NCBI GenBank assembly: GCA_022494885.1
Contig: JAGVSM010002944.1
Coordinates: 62,001 to 126,000, forward strand
DNA from: Micrasema longulum
Taxonomy: Eukaryota > Arthropoda > Insecta > Trichoptera > Brachycentridae
Length of the DNA: 64,000 nucleotides
Direction of reading: 5' to 3'
Under the pieces are notes generated by a model, which was not told the DNA's origin, did no database searches, and was given only the letters and a program-made list of their open reading frames with translations. Each line of letters begins with the position of its first letter. The stretch's first letter is position 1. Positions 1 through 10,600 of the stretch are shown piece after piece. A program made the translations under genes and the position numbers.

Positions 1-2
1 TG

Positions 3-287
3 TATAAGTTCCAAATTTATAACCCACGTTCAAATTCAAATTACGAGCAACTTCTAACTCTTTTTCATTTCAATTCTCTGATAAAACGCCGCGTTGTTTT
101 CGATATAAAATTTCTGTATAAAATATTAAACTACAAAGTAGATAGGTACTAATCTCCTAAATAAAATACAAATAAATGCGGGATTGAGAACACTCAGACA
201 TCGGGAAATATTTAAACTACCTTTGTTTTCAAATAATGCTACATACCACACACCTATGGCCCGCATGTGTCGGGAATATAATATATA
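3..287 (+). pseudogene. Jockey-like reverse transcriptase C-terminal tail (element A), frameshifted
   Basis: Frame 3 is open from base 3 to about 143 and reads a tail typical of Jockey-type reverse transcriptases, including SLIKRRVVFDIKFLYKILN. After a frameshift near 143 it continues in frame 1 as TNLLNKIQINAGLRTLRHRE and then TYHTPMARMCREYN. The same order of blocks (S-L-x-x-R-R, D-hydrophobic, L-x-K-I-L-N, then Y-H/R-T-x-M-x-R-hydrophobic) appears in the other Jockey tails in this window. The piece starts outside the window and lacks its own 3' UTR because a second element follows at about 280-300. It is a dead fragment. Clade assignment is by pattern recognition only. Confidence 0.7.
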
Positions 288-2341
288 CTACTTATCGTTG
301 GAAGATACCGTCTCCAGGTTTTATGATTTAATTAATGATTTGATCGTAACACACATTCCTCTCGACACACGTAGTCGCAAACGTTCATATCCTACTTGGT
401 TTAGTGATTCTTTGTTAAAATTAATTAAAGAAAAAAAGAAAGTTCATGCCAAATGGAAAAAGTTTGGTAACCTTCTCGATTACGATGAGTTTGCTCTGTT
501 GCGTCATCGACAAAAAATACTTCAGGAAGATTGTTTTCAAAAATATGTTGTATCTTTACAAAATAACATCAAATCCAACCCCAAGCAACTCTGGTCATAT
601 ATAAAAGAACGTCGAGGTGGCTCTGCTTACCCTAAATCCTTCGAGTATAAAGATCAGAAATATAACAGTGGTCAGTCTATTTGTCAAGGATTCAATGATT
701 TCTTCAGTTCGGTCTTCAGCAAACCTTGCACTTCATATTCTGTAGAAAATCTTGCACCACCATATTGTGATGACGGTAGTTTAATAGATAAAATTGAAAC
801 TACTGAAAGGGAGGTACACAAGTTCTTGTCTACACTCGACGTAAATGGAGGTGCTGGAAGTGACGGAGTACCTCCATATTTTATTGTAAAATGTGCAAAA
901 TCATTATGTATCCCTCTCAATAAAATAATTAATTTATCTCTCAAGCAAGGATATTTTCCCCTGAAATGGAAAGAAGCTCATATCTTACCAATACACAAAA
1001 AAAGTTCAAAAAATAAAATTTCTAATTATTGAGGTATTTCCATACTCAATACTTTCAGCAAAGTGTGCGAAAAAATAGTTTATTCTCGGATTTATCCAAT
1101 CATAGTAAAAGGAATACCTCCCCAACAACATGGGTTTCTGAAAGGCAAATCTACTATCTCAAATTTGATAGAATTTATAGATTATGTTTTTCATTGTATG
1201 GACAAACTTGAGCAGGTTGATGTAATTTATACAGACTTCGAAAAAGCTTTCGACCGAGTGGATCATATCATTCTTATGAGAAAACTTTTAAACTTGGGTG
1301 TAAAAGGAGACGTTGACAGATGGATCTTATCTTATCTCAGCAATAGAAGCCAAGCTGTTGTTCTTGGTGGTTTTCGATCTGAGTTTGCTGATATTTCCTC
1401 CGGAGTACCCCAGGGTTCACATTTGGGACCATTGTTTTACAATGCGTATCTCTATGATATTTATGTTGTATTTATGAACGCAAGATTTTTGATGTACGCA
1501 GATGATAAAAAAATATATTTCAAAGTTAAGAATCCCCTTGACTGTCTTAAACTTCAAGATGATCTAAACCGTTTGACAGAATACTATTTGAAAAATCGTA
1601 TTAACGTCAATGTATCAAAGTGTTTGCTTATTTCTTTTTCGCGAGGTCGACATCCAATCCCAGATCATTATATATTATCAAACCAACCTGTTCAGAGAGT
1701 TGATACCGTACGCGATCTGGGTGTTATTCTTGATAGCAAACTTACATTTGAGAATCACTTCGATGACATACTGACCCGTGCACATAGAAACCTTGGTTTT
1801 GTACTTCGTACATATCAGGTATTTAAAGATATCGCGTGTATTAAAATGGTCTACTTTGCTCATGTTCGCAGTTTGCTCGAGTATACCTCTTCTGTTTGGT
1901 CTCCACAATATGTCACACATAAAGAAAAGTTTGAGAAAATTCAATGGACATTTCTTAGACATCTTAACTGGAGATGCAGGAATACCGATCTCAATTATAT
2001 GTCTTCCTGCAAAAAAACACCACTTGCTTACTTTAGAAGATCGCCGTCTACTGTTGGACATGGGGGTGCTTCATGAGATACTCAGTGGACGCCTTGATAG
2101 TCCGGCTCTTTTGTCAGAGTTATCATTAAATGTCCCCGGCTACCGCACCCGTCACACGTCGAGCTCTCTATTTCATGTGCCAGCAGTTCGTACGAACTAT
2201 GCCCAGAACTCTCCACTTATACGTTTTGTTAGTGAATATAGTTTGAACTTTCCCCTTATTGATCCATTTGATTGTAAAAAAATAACATTTAAAATGCGCG
2301 TCTTAAAACATACTTTTTTGTCTTATACTTGGTTTCAATAA
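288..2341 (+). pseudogene. Jockey-like non-LTR retrotransposon reverse transcriptase (element B), one stop and one frameshift
   Basis: This is the best preserved transposon gene in the window. It encodes the linker and reverse transcriptase that copies element RNA into DNA at the target site. The linker around 310-480 reads YPTWFSDSLLKLIKEKKK. RT blocks follow: the DGVPP region near 865, the FEKAFDRVDH palm block near 1235-1262, the SSGVPQGSHLGPL block near 1397, and the catalytic YADD at 1495-1506. The tail blocks SPQYV and LEDRRLLLDMGVLHEILSG follow. An in-frame TGA at 1030-1032 replaces what is probably an arginine (CGA decay), and a frameshift near 2025-2035 moves the last ~100 codons to frame 2, ending before 2341. 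The endonuclease domain is absent, so the copy is 5' truncated. Its apparent start codon at 184 lies in element A and is not genuine. Confidence 0.85.
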
Positions 2342-2637
2342 TAAAGTTTTATTTTATTTTATTAAATTTTATCTCTATTTCTTAATATTTTATATATATT
2401 TATATTCTCGATTCCTGACACCCTCTTTCCAATATAACACCCACACACCCACCCTCTCACTCACTTACACTCACACAAACACACTAGTATGTATTGTACG
2501 TGTATTTAATGTATTTCTGTGGATATCTGTCATTGGTTTTATTCTCTGTATATGTTATTTGTTATATTTGTATTACATGTATTACTGTTGATATCCCCAA
2601 TAAATAAAATAAATAAAAAATAAAAAAATAAATAAAG
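2342..2637 (+). mobile_element. 3' UTR and A-rich tail of element B
   Basis: AT-rich sequence with a C/A-rich patch (CACACACCCACCCTCTCACT near 2440) runs from the ORF end to an A-rich (AATAA)n tail at 2597-2636. This is how a Jockey-type insertion ends. A C-rich patch of similar composition on the minus strand at 16100-16230 suggests a related 3' UTR there. Confidence 0.7.
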
Positions 2638-2639
2638 CG

Positions 2640-2772
2640 AAACAGTGTTTGTTTGTTTGTGTTTCCATCACGTCTCAATGGAGCAACCGATTGATACATT
2701 TTTTTTGGCATAGGGATAGCCGGAGAGGTGAGAAGTAAAATAGGAAACCTAGATTTTCATACCGAATTAAAA
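2640..2772 (+). repeat. Dispersed repeat with TTTG-rich head
   Basis: Begins with a (GTTT) run and continues CCATCACGTCTCAATGGAGC, then CCGATTGATACA and GGCATAGGGATAG. This is the pattern of a widespread insect interspersed 3' UTR-like repeat. There is no ORF. The family name is not known to me. Confidence 0.5.
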
Positions 2773-2786
2773 AAATATGTAATATA

Positions 2787-3055
2787 CTAGCGGACCCAAC
2801 AGACGTTGTACTGCCCGAACGTTGGCTTGCCTGCTATTAGCAAGTTCAGCAAACGCAAAGTCTCGAAAAATTTGAATTTTCGATAAACGATATAATAAGT
2901 GATGTTTGACATTAGGATCACAGCGCCACCTACCGGGTCCAATTGTGAATCTAAACCTTTCAGGGACCCATTCAAACGCATTAAAAAAATTCATCAGTCG
3001 GTCCAGCCGTTTAGGAAGAGTTCAGTGATATACACGTGAACAGAAAAATATTTAC
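2787..3055 (+). repeat. Dispersed repeat bounded by CTAGCGGACCC
   Basis: Starts TAGCGGACCCAACAGACGTT and ends with the block CGGTCCAGCCGTTTAGGAAG followed by AGTTCAGTGATATACACGTG. A longer copy lies on the minus strand at 7630-8300. It looks like a non-autonomous element or a retrotransposon 3' region. The two minus-strand ORFs inside it carry no recognisable domain. Confidence 0.6.
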
Positions 3056-3310
3056 AAAGCCAGATTAATAAAGAAATGAGCACACACGTTATTTATTTTT
3101 GCCTTTTTTGAGCTATTTACACGTTCGTTATAAGGGTTAGTCTGTCAAACCAAAAAAAATGAAAAGAAAAATGCCTGATTTGGTCGTGGAAACGTGCAAA
3201 ATCTGTCCATTTTAAAGGAAATACTTTTCATTGATAAATAGGTACATAAGTGATCTTTATTTATGAATGCGACTTCGAAAAACAAATGGAATGAAGATTA
3301 ATATTATTTT

Positions 3311-3565
3311 AGTATCAACAATATTTTGAGTTTGTCCAAATTTTTGTAGACAAGGACTGGAATCAACTCCCTGGGGAGCTGTTTATATTAACATATTACA
3401 ACAGAGATGAAGAACATTTAAGGAAAGTTAATATAGAAGTCTAGGCATCTACAGGGCTTATGACCTGTCAATGGCTGGTTTAAGTGGCCACTTTACACAC
3501 TGTGTAACATTCACCATTCTGCCTATATTTGAACATCTATATTCCTTCAATTCTTTTTCAAGGAT
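3311..3565 (-). repeat. CR1-type 3' unit (repeat A), antisense copy
   Basis: Carries the signature blocks of repeat A: CTCCCTGGGGAGCTG, ACAACAGAGATGAAGAACAT, GGCATCTACAGGGCTTATGA, and the double palindrome AAGTGGCCACTT plus TTACACACTGTGTAA. The sense orientation is set by the copy at 17275, which follows a CR1/L2-like ORF tail. Confidence 0.8.
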
Positions 3566-3582
3566 TTTGGATCTGTGAACAG

Positions 3583-4350
3583 AATAATTTATTTATTTAA
3601 ACGCCTTGTAGGCGTTTACATGTTTTACATATATTTTAATATGAAGAACAGACATATTTTACACAAAAGTAGAGAAAATTTGAAAATGAAATAATATAGT
3701 AAAATGAAGTATAAAAATACATATATAAAGAGAATAGAAGTTCATTTTTTCTCATCGGTTATATTAAAAGAATCTTAAAATTAGAAGAATAACGAAAAAT
3801 AATAATTAAGAATACAGATATAAGTCAATAAAAGGTATACAATATAAAACAACGTAGTATTATTTAAGTGTTTAATTTTGGAGATAATAAATTGATACAC
3901 TGCCTTTTAAAATTCAAAAGTGTTGTATTAAATATATCTTTATCATTTGCGTATTCGTTTGCAAACACATGAATTCTCCTCATAGGCGAGTGTGCACTGT
4001 AGTTAGTTGTAGATACATTTATCTAGAAGAGTTTATTAAATCGAGTAATCCGGCCGGGCACCGCAAGTCTATTAATTTTAACAGTTCGGAACAGTCAAAT
4101 ATTGAGTTTAATATTTTAAATAAAAAAAACAAATCATTTATTTTCTTCTAGTTTTTAATGTGTGTAAATTTATATATTTATTTAAGTTTGCATAATTATT
4201 ATGTTCAACTGGAATACCTAATTTAAAATTAACGAAACGTAAAAATTTATGTTGAATTCTTTCGATATTATTTATATGCACTTTATAATATGGTGACCAT
4301 ATAACCGAGTTGTATTCAAGTTGGCTACGTACTAAAGCAACATATATAAT
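3583..4350 (-). pseudogene. Jockey-like RT tail with 3' UTR, minus strand, frameshifted
   Basis: Read on the minus strand from about 4350, the sequence encodes LVRSQLEYNSVIWSPYY, then a block beginning IERIQHKFLRFVNFKL, then INLHTLKTRRK. A frame change follows at about 4145, after which blocks such as LNSIFDCSELLKLIDLRCP and a final segment ending CINLLSPKLNT reach a stop at 3863-3865. These match the Jockey tail layout of elements A and B. The 3' UTR runs to a poly-T (poly-A on the minus strand) near 3585, with a small hairpin ACGCCT/AGGCGT at 3601-3615. The palm motifs are missing, so the copy is 5' truncated. The plus-strand ORF at 3969 is a shadow. Confidence 0.75.
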
Positions 4351-4401
4351 TTTAATTACATAGACTCATTAATTACATAGACAGAATTTTTTAATTTTTT
4401 T

Positions 4402-4578
4402 AAAATAAATATTTGCGTTCTTATGATTTACCCAAATATTTAATTTTGAGGGCCATTTTCGACGAGTTGTAAATAACTCACTATTAGAAAATGCAATCAA
4501 GTTGGGGTAAAGTGGGATTCGAACCACAGACCTTTGGTCCGTGAGTCCGAGACACTAGCCACAGGACCACAACTCAAT
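4402..4578 (-). mobile_element. SINE2 (tRNA-derived), minus copy
   Basis: On the minus strand it has a tRNA-like head (GTTGTGGTCCTGTGGCTAGT, then GGTTCGAATCCCAC as a B-box-like block), followed by CTAATAGTGAGTTATTTAC and a body ending near TTTGGGTAAATCATAAGAAC. Six copies occur in the window (13846, 25052, 25973, 38618, 42064). SINEs of this kind are transcribed by RNA polymerase III and moved by a LINE reverse transcriptase. Confidence 0.8.
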
Positions 4579-4579
4579 C

Positions 4580-5895
4580 AAATAATGATGTTATGTCACT
4601 ATAGACTAAATGATCATCGTAATACTTTCGTAGCGATAGTTGGAAGACCAAGCTACTTTCAATCCTGATAAAATAAGTCATTTCTTTGGAAAAAATCGTA
4701 TTATTAAACAAAAAAAAATATAAATAAATAACAACACTTATTAATTACCTAATTAATTTCTCCCTTATACCACGTGAACAAAGGCGCGGGTGAAAGATAG
4801 TAATTTCATCAATTTAAAATTGTATGCGCAATAAATAATTGTGTAAATAATGTAGGCATGAAAATATATATGTATTTTAAAGGTATTATATACCATACGA
4901 TTATGAATTAAGCAGTAAATCCAAAGTTATGATGGGATTTACCCGTTCATATAAATTTTTACAAAAAAAAAGAGTGAGGTAGATCGTAAATAAACTGAAT
5001 TTATTGCCATTAAACCGCAATGAACGCTCTCAATAAATTAGGCAAGAATTAAAACAGAAGTTAACTTTTATTTAGATATTTATTTACTCCGTAAGTGTCC
5101 AGGTGGATTAAATAAACGTTATGTATGTGATAAAAAACCAGCGCCTGGATAAATTTTTTTGTAGTTGTGGCAACCCTTAGGTAAATATCGTGGAAAAGGA
5201 AAACGAGTGGGGATACATCCGAATCTTGTGCGATATCGAATGGTTGGTTCATTCGCCTACTATTTTTCATGTCCCGTGTTCGACTTATGTTATTGCCATC
5301 GGTTTTATATTACAATATTAATTTATTTCATCTTAAACTAACTCTGATAATTTTACAATAATTGTCCTCGTATAAATAACAAGTATTATCCTTATTACTA
5401 AAATTCCATAGCAATAAATTGACGATATCCGACACAAGCCTTTAAAATTTTCATTCATAAAATAATTAAGGTGTTAAATCAAAAAAAAAAAATTAATCAA
5501 CATTACCACACATACGAAACTAGAGATAAAAAATAGATAAGATTACCAATGAGGAGCAAAACAGAATGGCAAAACTCATTGTACAGTGGCTTTACGTCAA
5601 AGTGACGTGACGCCAAATGCGAGCAGTTTTGTATATATCTTTTCTTCACCTGAATCTCTCCTCTTTATTCCTTTTTCCCGTTTAATACTAGTATGGATTT
5701 CAATTTATTTATTTAATATTTATTCACACAAATACATACATATTACAAAAAATATTAAAATAACGTATTTCAAAATCTATGAGGCCGAAGGCCCGGTGTT
5801 GAGTTGGGATACAACATAATAGAAAGTAGAAGCACGTGCGTAATTAAATAATATAATAATAATTACATATTTTTCAAAGGGCATCTGGACTGGAT
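4580..5895. other. Stretch without a recognised gene
   Basis: AT-rich sequence with no recognised protein. The block AATGAGGAGCAAAACAGAAT then ACTCATTGTAC near 5550-5582 matches, inverted, the hairpin region at 13121-13190. GTTGAGTTGGGATACAACAT near 5800 matches, inverted, the sequence just before the MITE at 9942. Both point to old repeats. ORFs at 5061 and 5586 have no domain. Confidence 0.6.
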
Positions 5896-5897
5896 CT

Positions 5898-6212
5898 GGA
5901 GTCATTGGCTGGTTTAAGTGGCCACTTTACACACTGTGTAACATTCACCGTTCTGCCCATATTTGAACATCTATATCCCTTCATTTCTTTCATATATTAA
6001 TGTTTGTGAAGTTAAAGAGCTGAAACTTTTATTTATGTGGGTGAGATTCGTGTAATTGAATTATTTCACCCATATACTAAGCAACGCCTAAAAATTTATT
6101 TTTTTAATTTCCATACTTCTTCATAGACCAGGTGGATTTATCAACAAATTTTTTGAGTTTATACATTTTTTTGTAGACAAAGACTGGATTCAACTTCCTG
6201 GGGAGCTGTTAA
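5898..6212 (-). repeat. Repeat A (CR1-type 3' unit), antisense copy
   Basis: Contains GGCTGGTTTAAGTGGCCACT, ACACACTGTGTAACATTCAC, TTATTTCACCCATATACTA and CTTCCTGGGGAGCTGTT. It is nearly a complete unit apart from its start. Confidence 0.8.
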
Positions 6213-6299
6213 TAATAATTGTAGTTATTTTTATGTCAAAAAGCGTCTTATTAATATGTTACCAATTCGTAAGTTATATCCTGTCTCTATCCTGCTCGG

Positions 6300-6573
6300 T
6301 TATTTATTTATTTAACTTTTTGTACATAATGTTATTTGTACATTGGCGGGCTTCTTGCCAAATGGCAATTTCTTCCAACCAACCAATAAAATAAAAGTTT
6401 TATTTTTATAATTCAAGTTACAGAACATATTCAATGAAAAAAAAAGGTTAAAAAGTTAAAAATATATAAAAATAGAAATAAACGTATTTGTTTATAAATT
6501 ACCTTAAATCAAAACTATTACTCAATGGGGAAAAGGAAAAAAACGGAAAAAGGAAAAAGGAAAGGAGGAGAGA
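6300..6573 (-). mobile_element. 3' UTR of minus-strand Jockey/CR1-like element
   Basis: T-rich flank (TTTATTTATTTAA) at the distal end, the hairpin TTGCC-AAAT-GGCAA at 6355-6368, and a G/A-rich patch next to the ORF stop. The 3' UTRs at 12305-12560 (minus) and 62370-62635 (plus) have the same order: purine- or pyrimidine-rich patch, GGGCGGGC-type block, TTGCC/GGCAA hairpin, then A/T tail. Confidence 0.65.
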
Positions 6574-7180
6574 TTAAGGAAGAGGAAGGAGATGTTTCTT
6601 CAGACGTGATTTAAACAGAGATAATGTAGTAACATCTCTGATGGTGGATGGGAGATGATTCCACAGTCGAGCCACATGGACACTATATGAGTTAGAGAAG
6701 AAAGAGGAATTGTGGATGGGTATTAAGAGAGTGCCTTGAGAATTAGAACGAAGAGGTAAAACCATGAACTGATACGCGTTGAAATTTTTCACGCAGGTAT
6801 ATAGGAGCGTTAGGACTATGGAGTACATTGAACAGAAGTGAGAGGGAGTGATAGTCTCTCCGCTGTCTAATTTTGAGCCATTTCAGTTGCCTATGATAAT
6901 CAGAAATGTGGTCATATTTCCTAAGACCAAAATGTACCTTATGCATGTATTCTGAAGTCGTTCAAGTTTATCGAGTTGCTCACAGCTAAAATCAGTCATG
7001 GAAACATCAGCGTAATCTAGAATGGGTAGTAGTAATGCTTGTACAAGAGTGCATTTAGTACTAATGGGTAAGAATTTTTGCAACCTTCTAAGTGAGTGTA
7101 GACTGAAAAATATTTTGCGGCTTAATTCATTTGTATGAGCTCGCCAGCAGAGATGTTCATCCATTAGTACTCCTAGATTT
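6574..7180 (-). pseudogene. Jockey/CR1-like RT C-terminal tail, three frames
   Basis: The minus strand reads HTNELSRKIFFSLHSLRRL and LPILDYADVSMTDFSCEQLD, then KLERLQNTCIRYI (around 7164-6960). A frame change leads to LGLRKYDHISDYHRQLKWL-like sequence and PNAPIYLREKFQ. Another leads to the terminal FFSNSYSVHVARLWNHLPST then LFKSRLKKHLL. The order (lead-in, LDYADV, LERLQN, W-L-x-I-R-x-R-R-D, W-N-x-L-P, F-K-x-x-L) is that of the C-terminal thumb and tail of Jockey/CR1-group reverse transcriptases. At least two frameshifts break it and the palm is missing. Confidence 0.75.
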
Positions 7181-7625
7181 TTTAGTCAGGTGTAAAGCGA
7201 AATGACACACAAAGGTGACGCATCTGCTGAAAGGAGTAATATATTGAATAGAACTTACAGCAGACCGATGTAAACAGTCCGTACTTTTTACTGTACTACT
7301 TGTTTTGCTTGTCAAAGTCGACGTGATATGACGTGACGTTACATATGCTCCCTTTGCTGGTCATTCATTCCTTTGGGGCAGCTTTTTAGCTCGGATTTGT
7401 ATGGAGTGTTATCTCTATATATAATATCTCAATGTTTCCACATTAGTGCTATTATCTCACTTTCACTTTTCTATGACTGACTGCTTTCTGCACAACTACA
7501 ACAACTGTCAAACAACATTAATATATCTAATAATTAAAAAAATAAAAAGAAGAAATCTTGATAAAACCCTAATGGATTCAATCCACTAATTAAACATTTG
7601 GACGTGGGGCTTTCTGACGTACCTT
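7181..7625. other. Stretch without a recognised gene
   Basis: No ORF of note. A GACGTGATATGACGTGACGT block near 7321 is the only local pattern seen. Confidence 0.5.
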
Positions 7626-8300
7626 TCTTTATATATATAATTCCTCTGTACGTGTGATGTCACCGTACTCCTCCTAAACGGCTTAACCGATTTACGTGTG
7701 GTTTTCAGAGAAACATAGATCTTTGCGCTGTGCGTGTTCGTAGATGTTAAAATTTTCAATCGAATATGTAAAAAGAAGTTAAGAGCATAAATGTTTAATT
7801 CATCGATCTACCAGGGTTGCATTCGAGGAGAATGCATTTGCAAAAAAATGGAAAGATGTTTTTTTTGCGTGTATAAAAAAAGTTTCTTTTTCAATATTTA
7901 CAAACAGCATTTGTTTTTTGTGGATCTCAATCAGATTCTTTCCTTAAATTCCTTATAATTCCTACCCATTTATTTATTTTTATTGGATTTTTAGTCACAC
8001 TAAAATAATATTAAATTCAACACATTTTTAAAAATCGTTTTCCTACATTAGTACACCTCTTTGTTGGTGAGACGATCGGAGTTTGACGTTTGCAAAAAGA
8101 ATGCCATATTTGAAAAAAAAAAAATTTTATGTTTTGGAATTCAACCATAAAAAAGTACCTAGGTACCTACTTGAATTCAAAATAAACTATTTTTAGTTTT
8201 GGAATTCAATCGCAAAACAAGTACCTAGGTGCTCACTTATCAATGAAAAGTGTTTTGCCAACGTTCGGGCAGGACAACGTCTGTCGGGTCCGCTAGATTA
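7626..8300 (-). repeat. Dispersed repeat bounded by CTAGCGGACCC, long copy
   Basis: On the minus strand it starts CTAGCGGACCCGACAGACG (8298) and ends near TAAGCCGTTTAGGAGGAGTA (about 7670). It is the same family as 2787-3055 but keeps ~400 bp more internal DNA, including a near-duplicated block around TACCTAGGTACTTGTTTTGC and GTACCTAGGTACTTTTTTAT (8140-8230). Confidence 0.6.
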
Positions 8301-8935
8301 TATATAAGATACATCCGCTTGGAAAATACGAAAATCGTTCAAAGTTGTCACCTTTCAGAAAAGTTTTAAATCATCCGCAAATAACAGAAAACGCGCGTTC
8401 AAAATTACACTTTTAATTATGATTTTGAGTTAGGCATGCGGTTTCTCGCTACCGTGCCCTGTCTGGAAGAGATAAAAAAACTAAATATAGTTATTTATCC
8501 ATTCTCCGATAAACAGTCCTCGTCCCCAGTATGACGCAACTGCGTGGTATTCTCTAGCGATGCGTCGCACTATTTGACGAATAATGAGCAACAACTCGCC
8601 GATATTTATAATCTATTTGAATGAACCTTATCGGTATTTGCGGAGACAAAGCACCGTCTGCTGAAGATAACAAGACAGTTTCTTTGAATCACACAATGGG
8701 TTACTTACAATACTTACGCCTGACGCCTTACGCCTTACGCCCGAACACCAGACATAACACACTCCAGTTTCTATACAGCGAGTTTTATTGTATTGGTAAC
8801 AGGAAAACTTATATCAGATTATACATTTTCCCGTATTTATCACTCGGCAATATTGATTTAATATACTAAGGGCATTTTTTATAAACCTGGGCTACGATTA
8901 CAAACGCTATCATCATCTTACATATTTATTTATTT
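8301..8935. other. Stretch without a recognised gene
   Basis: Contains a small GACGCCTTACGCC microrepeat near 8725. The ORF at 8621 (82 aa) has no recognised domain. Confidence 0.5.
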
Positions 8936-9800
8936 ACACACATAAGTTTTGGGGTGGCGATTATAATTTGCGTGAGTCTTATTTGACTGAATCGTTGATC
9001 TGTTCGATCATCGATGATGGCAGATGTGGAAAAGAACAGTATGCGACCAAATAAAGTACAGCAAACAAAAGTCCTACCTTTAGGAATACAGGAAATGGAA
9101 TCAGGGATAGGAATCCACAAAACAATTTTATTTTTAATTTTTATTATGGATTGTTTAAAGGATGGCAAGCGGATGTATGATTTGCATCATATATTGGCTT
9201 GCTATCTTATTTCAGTTTTTATGTACATATTATTACTTGTTACTTTATTACTATTTGTTGCTATATTAATGTTGTTAACATACCTATGTGTAAATATTTT
9301 TCTGTCCCAAAATGAGTTTGTTGTAACTCCTGGGAGTACAAAAAAAAAATTGTATGATTTAATAAATAAATAAAAATAAATAAATAATCCGGATGATATC
9401 TCCAAGTCCTGGCTTCTGTATAGTTTTTTCCCTTTTTGGTGAACACGACACTTTCACTATAGTTATTTGCAAAATATAACGATGAATACGGCGGAGCGGC
9501 GGTTGGATGATGTGAAAATGTTCAGATGCGGGCAGATGATTATAGGACGAGCAGATGCGGGCGGATAAAATTATGAACATGCGGTAGTTGGCAGAAATTA
9601 TCAAGAAGAAGAAAATGTGTTGATTGTTGATGTTGGTTGCCATGGATATGAACAATTGTTCCCATAGCAACCGTAGCTACCCATGGCCATAAAGACGAGG
9701 AGAATAACAAACATTGAAAGTTGGGAGATCACAGGATGGGTAGGATAGGTGGACATTCATCCACTGGCGGTCCGTCCAGCCACAAACCGCTCAATCTCAA
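8936..9800. repeat. Repeat B, copy 1, split by a nested insertion
   Basis: Shares with 23685-25030 the blocks GGTGGCGATT..ACAATTTGCGTG, TCTCCAAGTCCTGG, GAACACGACACTTTCACTAT, GCGGAGCGGCGGT, GATGCGGGCAGATGATTA and GGATGGGTAGGATAGGTGGA. It ends near CCAGCCACAAACCGCTCAA. No coding capacity is seen. An insertion at 9113-9388 separates AATCC from AATCCGGATG. Confidence 0.65.
9113..9388 (+). mobile_element. Short retroposed insertion in repeat B with AATCC duplication
   Basis: The insert ends in an A-rich tail (TTAATAAATAAATAAAAATA..) and is flanked by AATCC on both sides. The uninterrupted copy at 23761 reads GGAATCCGGATGCTAAATCT, so this is a clean before/after comparison. The insert looks like the 3' end of a non-LTR element. 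The ORF at 9014-9373 runs across the junction and is not a gene. Confidence 0.6.
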
Positions 9801-9941
9801 TTGCATAGATTTATATATAGTACTATAAAGCGTGTTGTCCAGATGTTTAATAAAATTTATTTTAATGTAATAAGTTTGATTTTTAAGTGTTTTTGAATAA
9901 TATGCCTGCTTCCATTCTCCACTATGTTGTATCCCAACTCA

Positions 9942-10600
9942 AGGGTTTAGTCGGGTAAAACGTACGAAAAATGCGGAAATCATACGATTTTGCCATTTTA
10001 AAACGAATGTTTTTTAAAAATCGCGTAATAATAGAAAAATTAAAAAACATAAATTAGATAAAGACAATAATGCACAAATGCATTTTTATTAGAAAGTATA
10101 CTTAAAAGTTTTATGTAAATTAAATATGATTTTTTTTCGACCGGCAGATTACGCCATTTCAAATTAAGACTAACCTTTGGAGCGACGGTTCTCATATAAA
10201 GACTAAGTATTGAACTAAAAAAAAATCAATGGTTTTAAGATAATAAATTGAACATAAAAGTGGTTTAAGAAAAATCTTATTATTTTTGTTTTCAAAAAAA
10301 AATACAAGCATTTTAAATCACATAAATTTTTGTGACATTTCCCTTTATTTCTAGGTAAAATTATGCCTTCGGTATTACTTTTTTAAAAAAAATAGAGTTT
10401 ATGAAATATTTTAGCTAAAACCTTTTTTTATAGAATTGTATTATTTTTTTTTAAACGAGATAATTCTAGTTGTAATATTCAATTTCTAAAAATATCTTAT
10501 TAAGATTTTTATTACCTTCATACCTGCCCTTATTGAGTTACGGATGCGTTATCGTGTTTTTTTTTTTAAAAATAAAATACAATTAAAATTATTTACAAAA
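9942..10600 (-). mobile_element. TTAA-type MITE family, degenerate copy 1
   Basis: Related in inverse orientation to 30086-30584 and 56300-56926. Shared blocks are GGTAAAACG..CG, GAAATCATACGATTTTGCCA, CAGATTACGCCATTTCAAAT, ACTAAGTATTGAACTAA, GTGACATTTCCCTTTATTT, TTATGCCTTCGGTATTACTT and CCTTCATACCTGCCCTTA. The last block is also in copy 3 but deleted from copy 2. No ORF is present. Confidence 0.65.

Noticed and set aside
9014..9373. 119 aa ORF with a hydrophobic C-terminal half
   Set aside because: It starts in repeat B and ends in the nested insertion, so it is a chance fusion.
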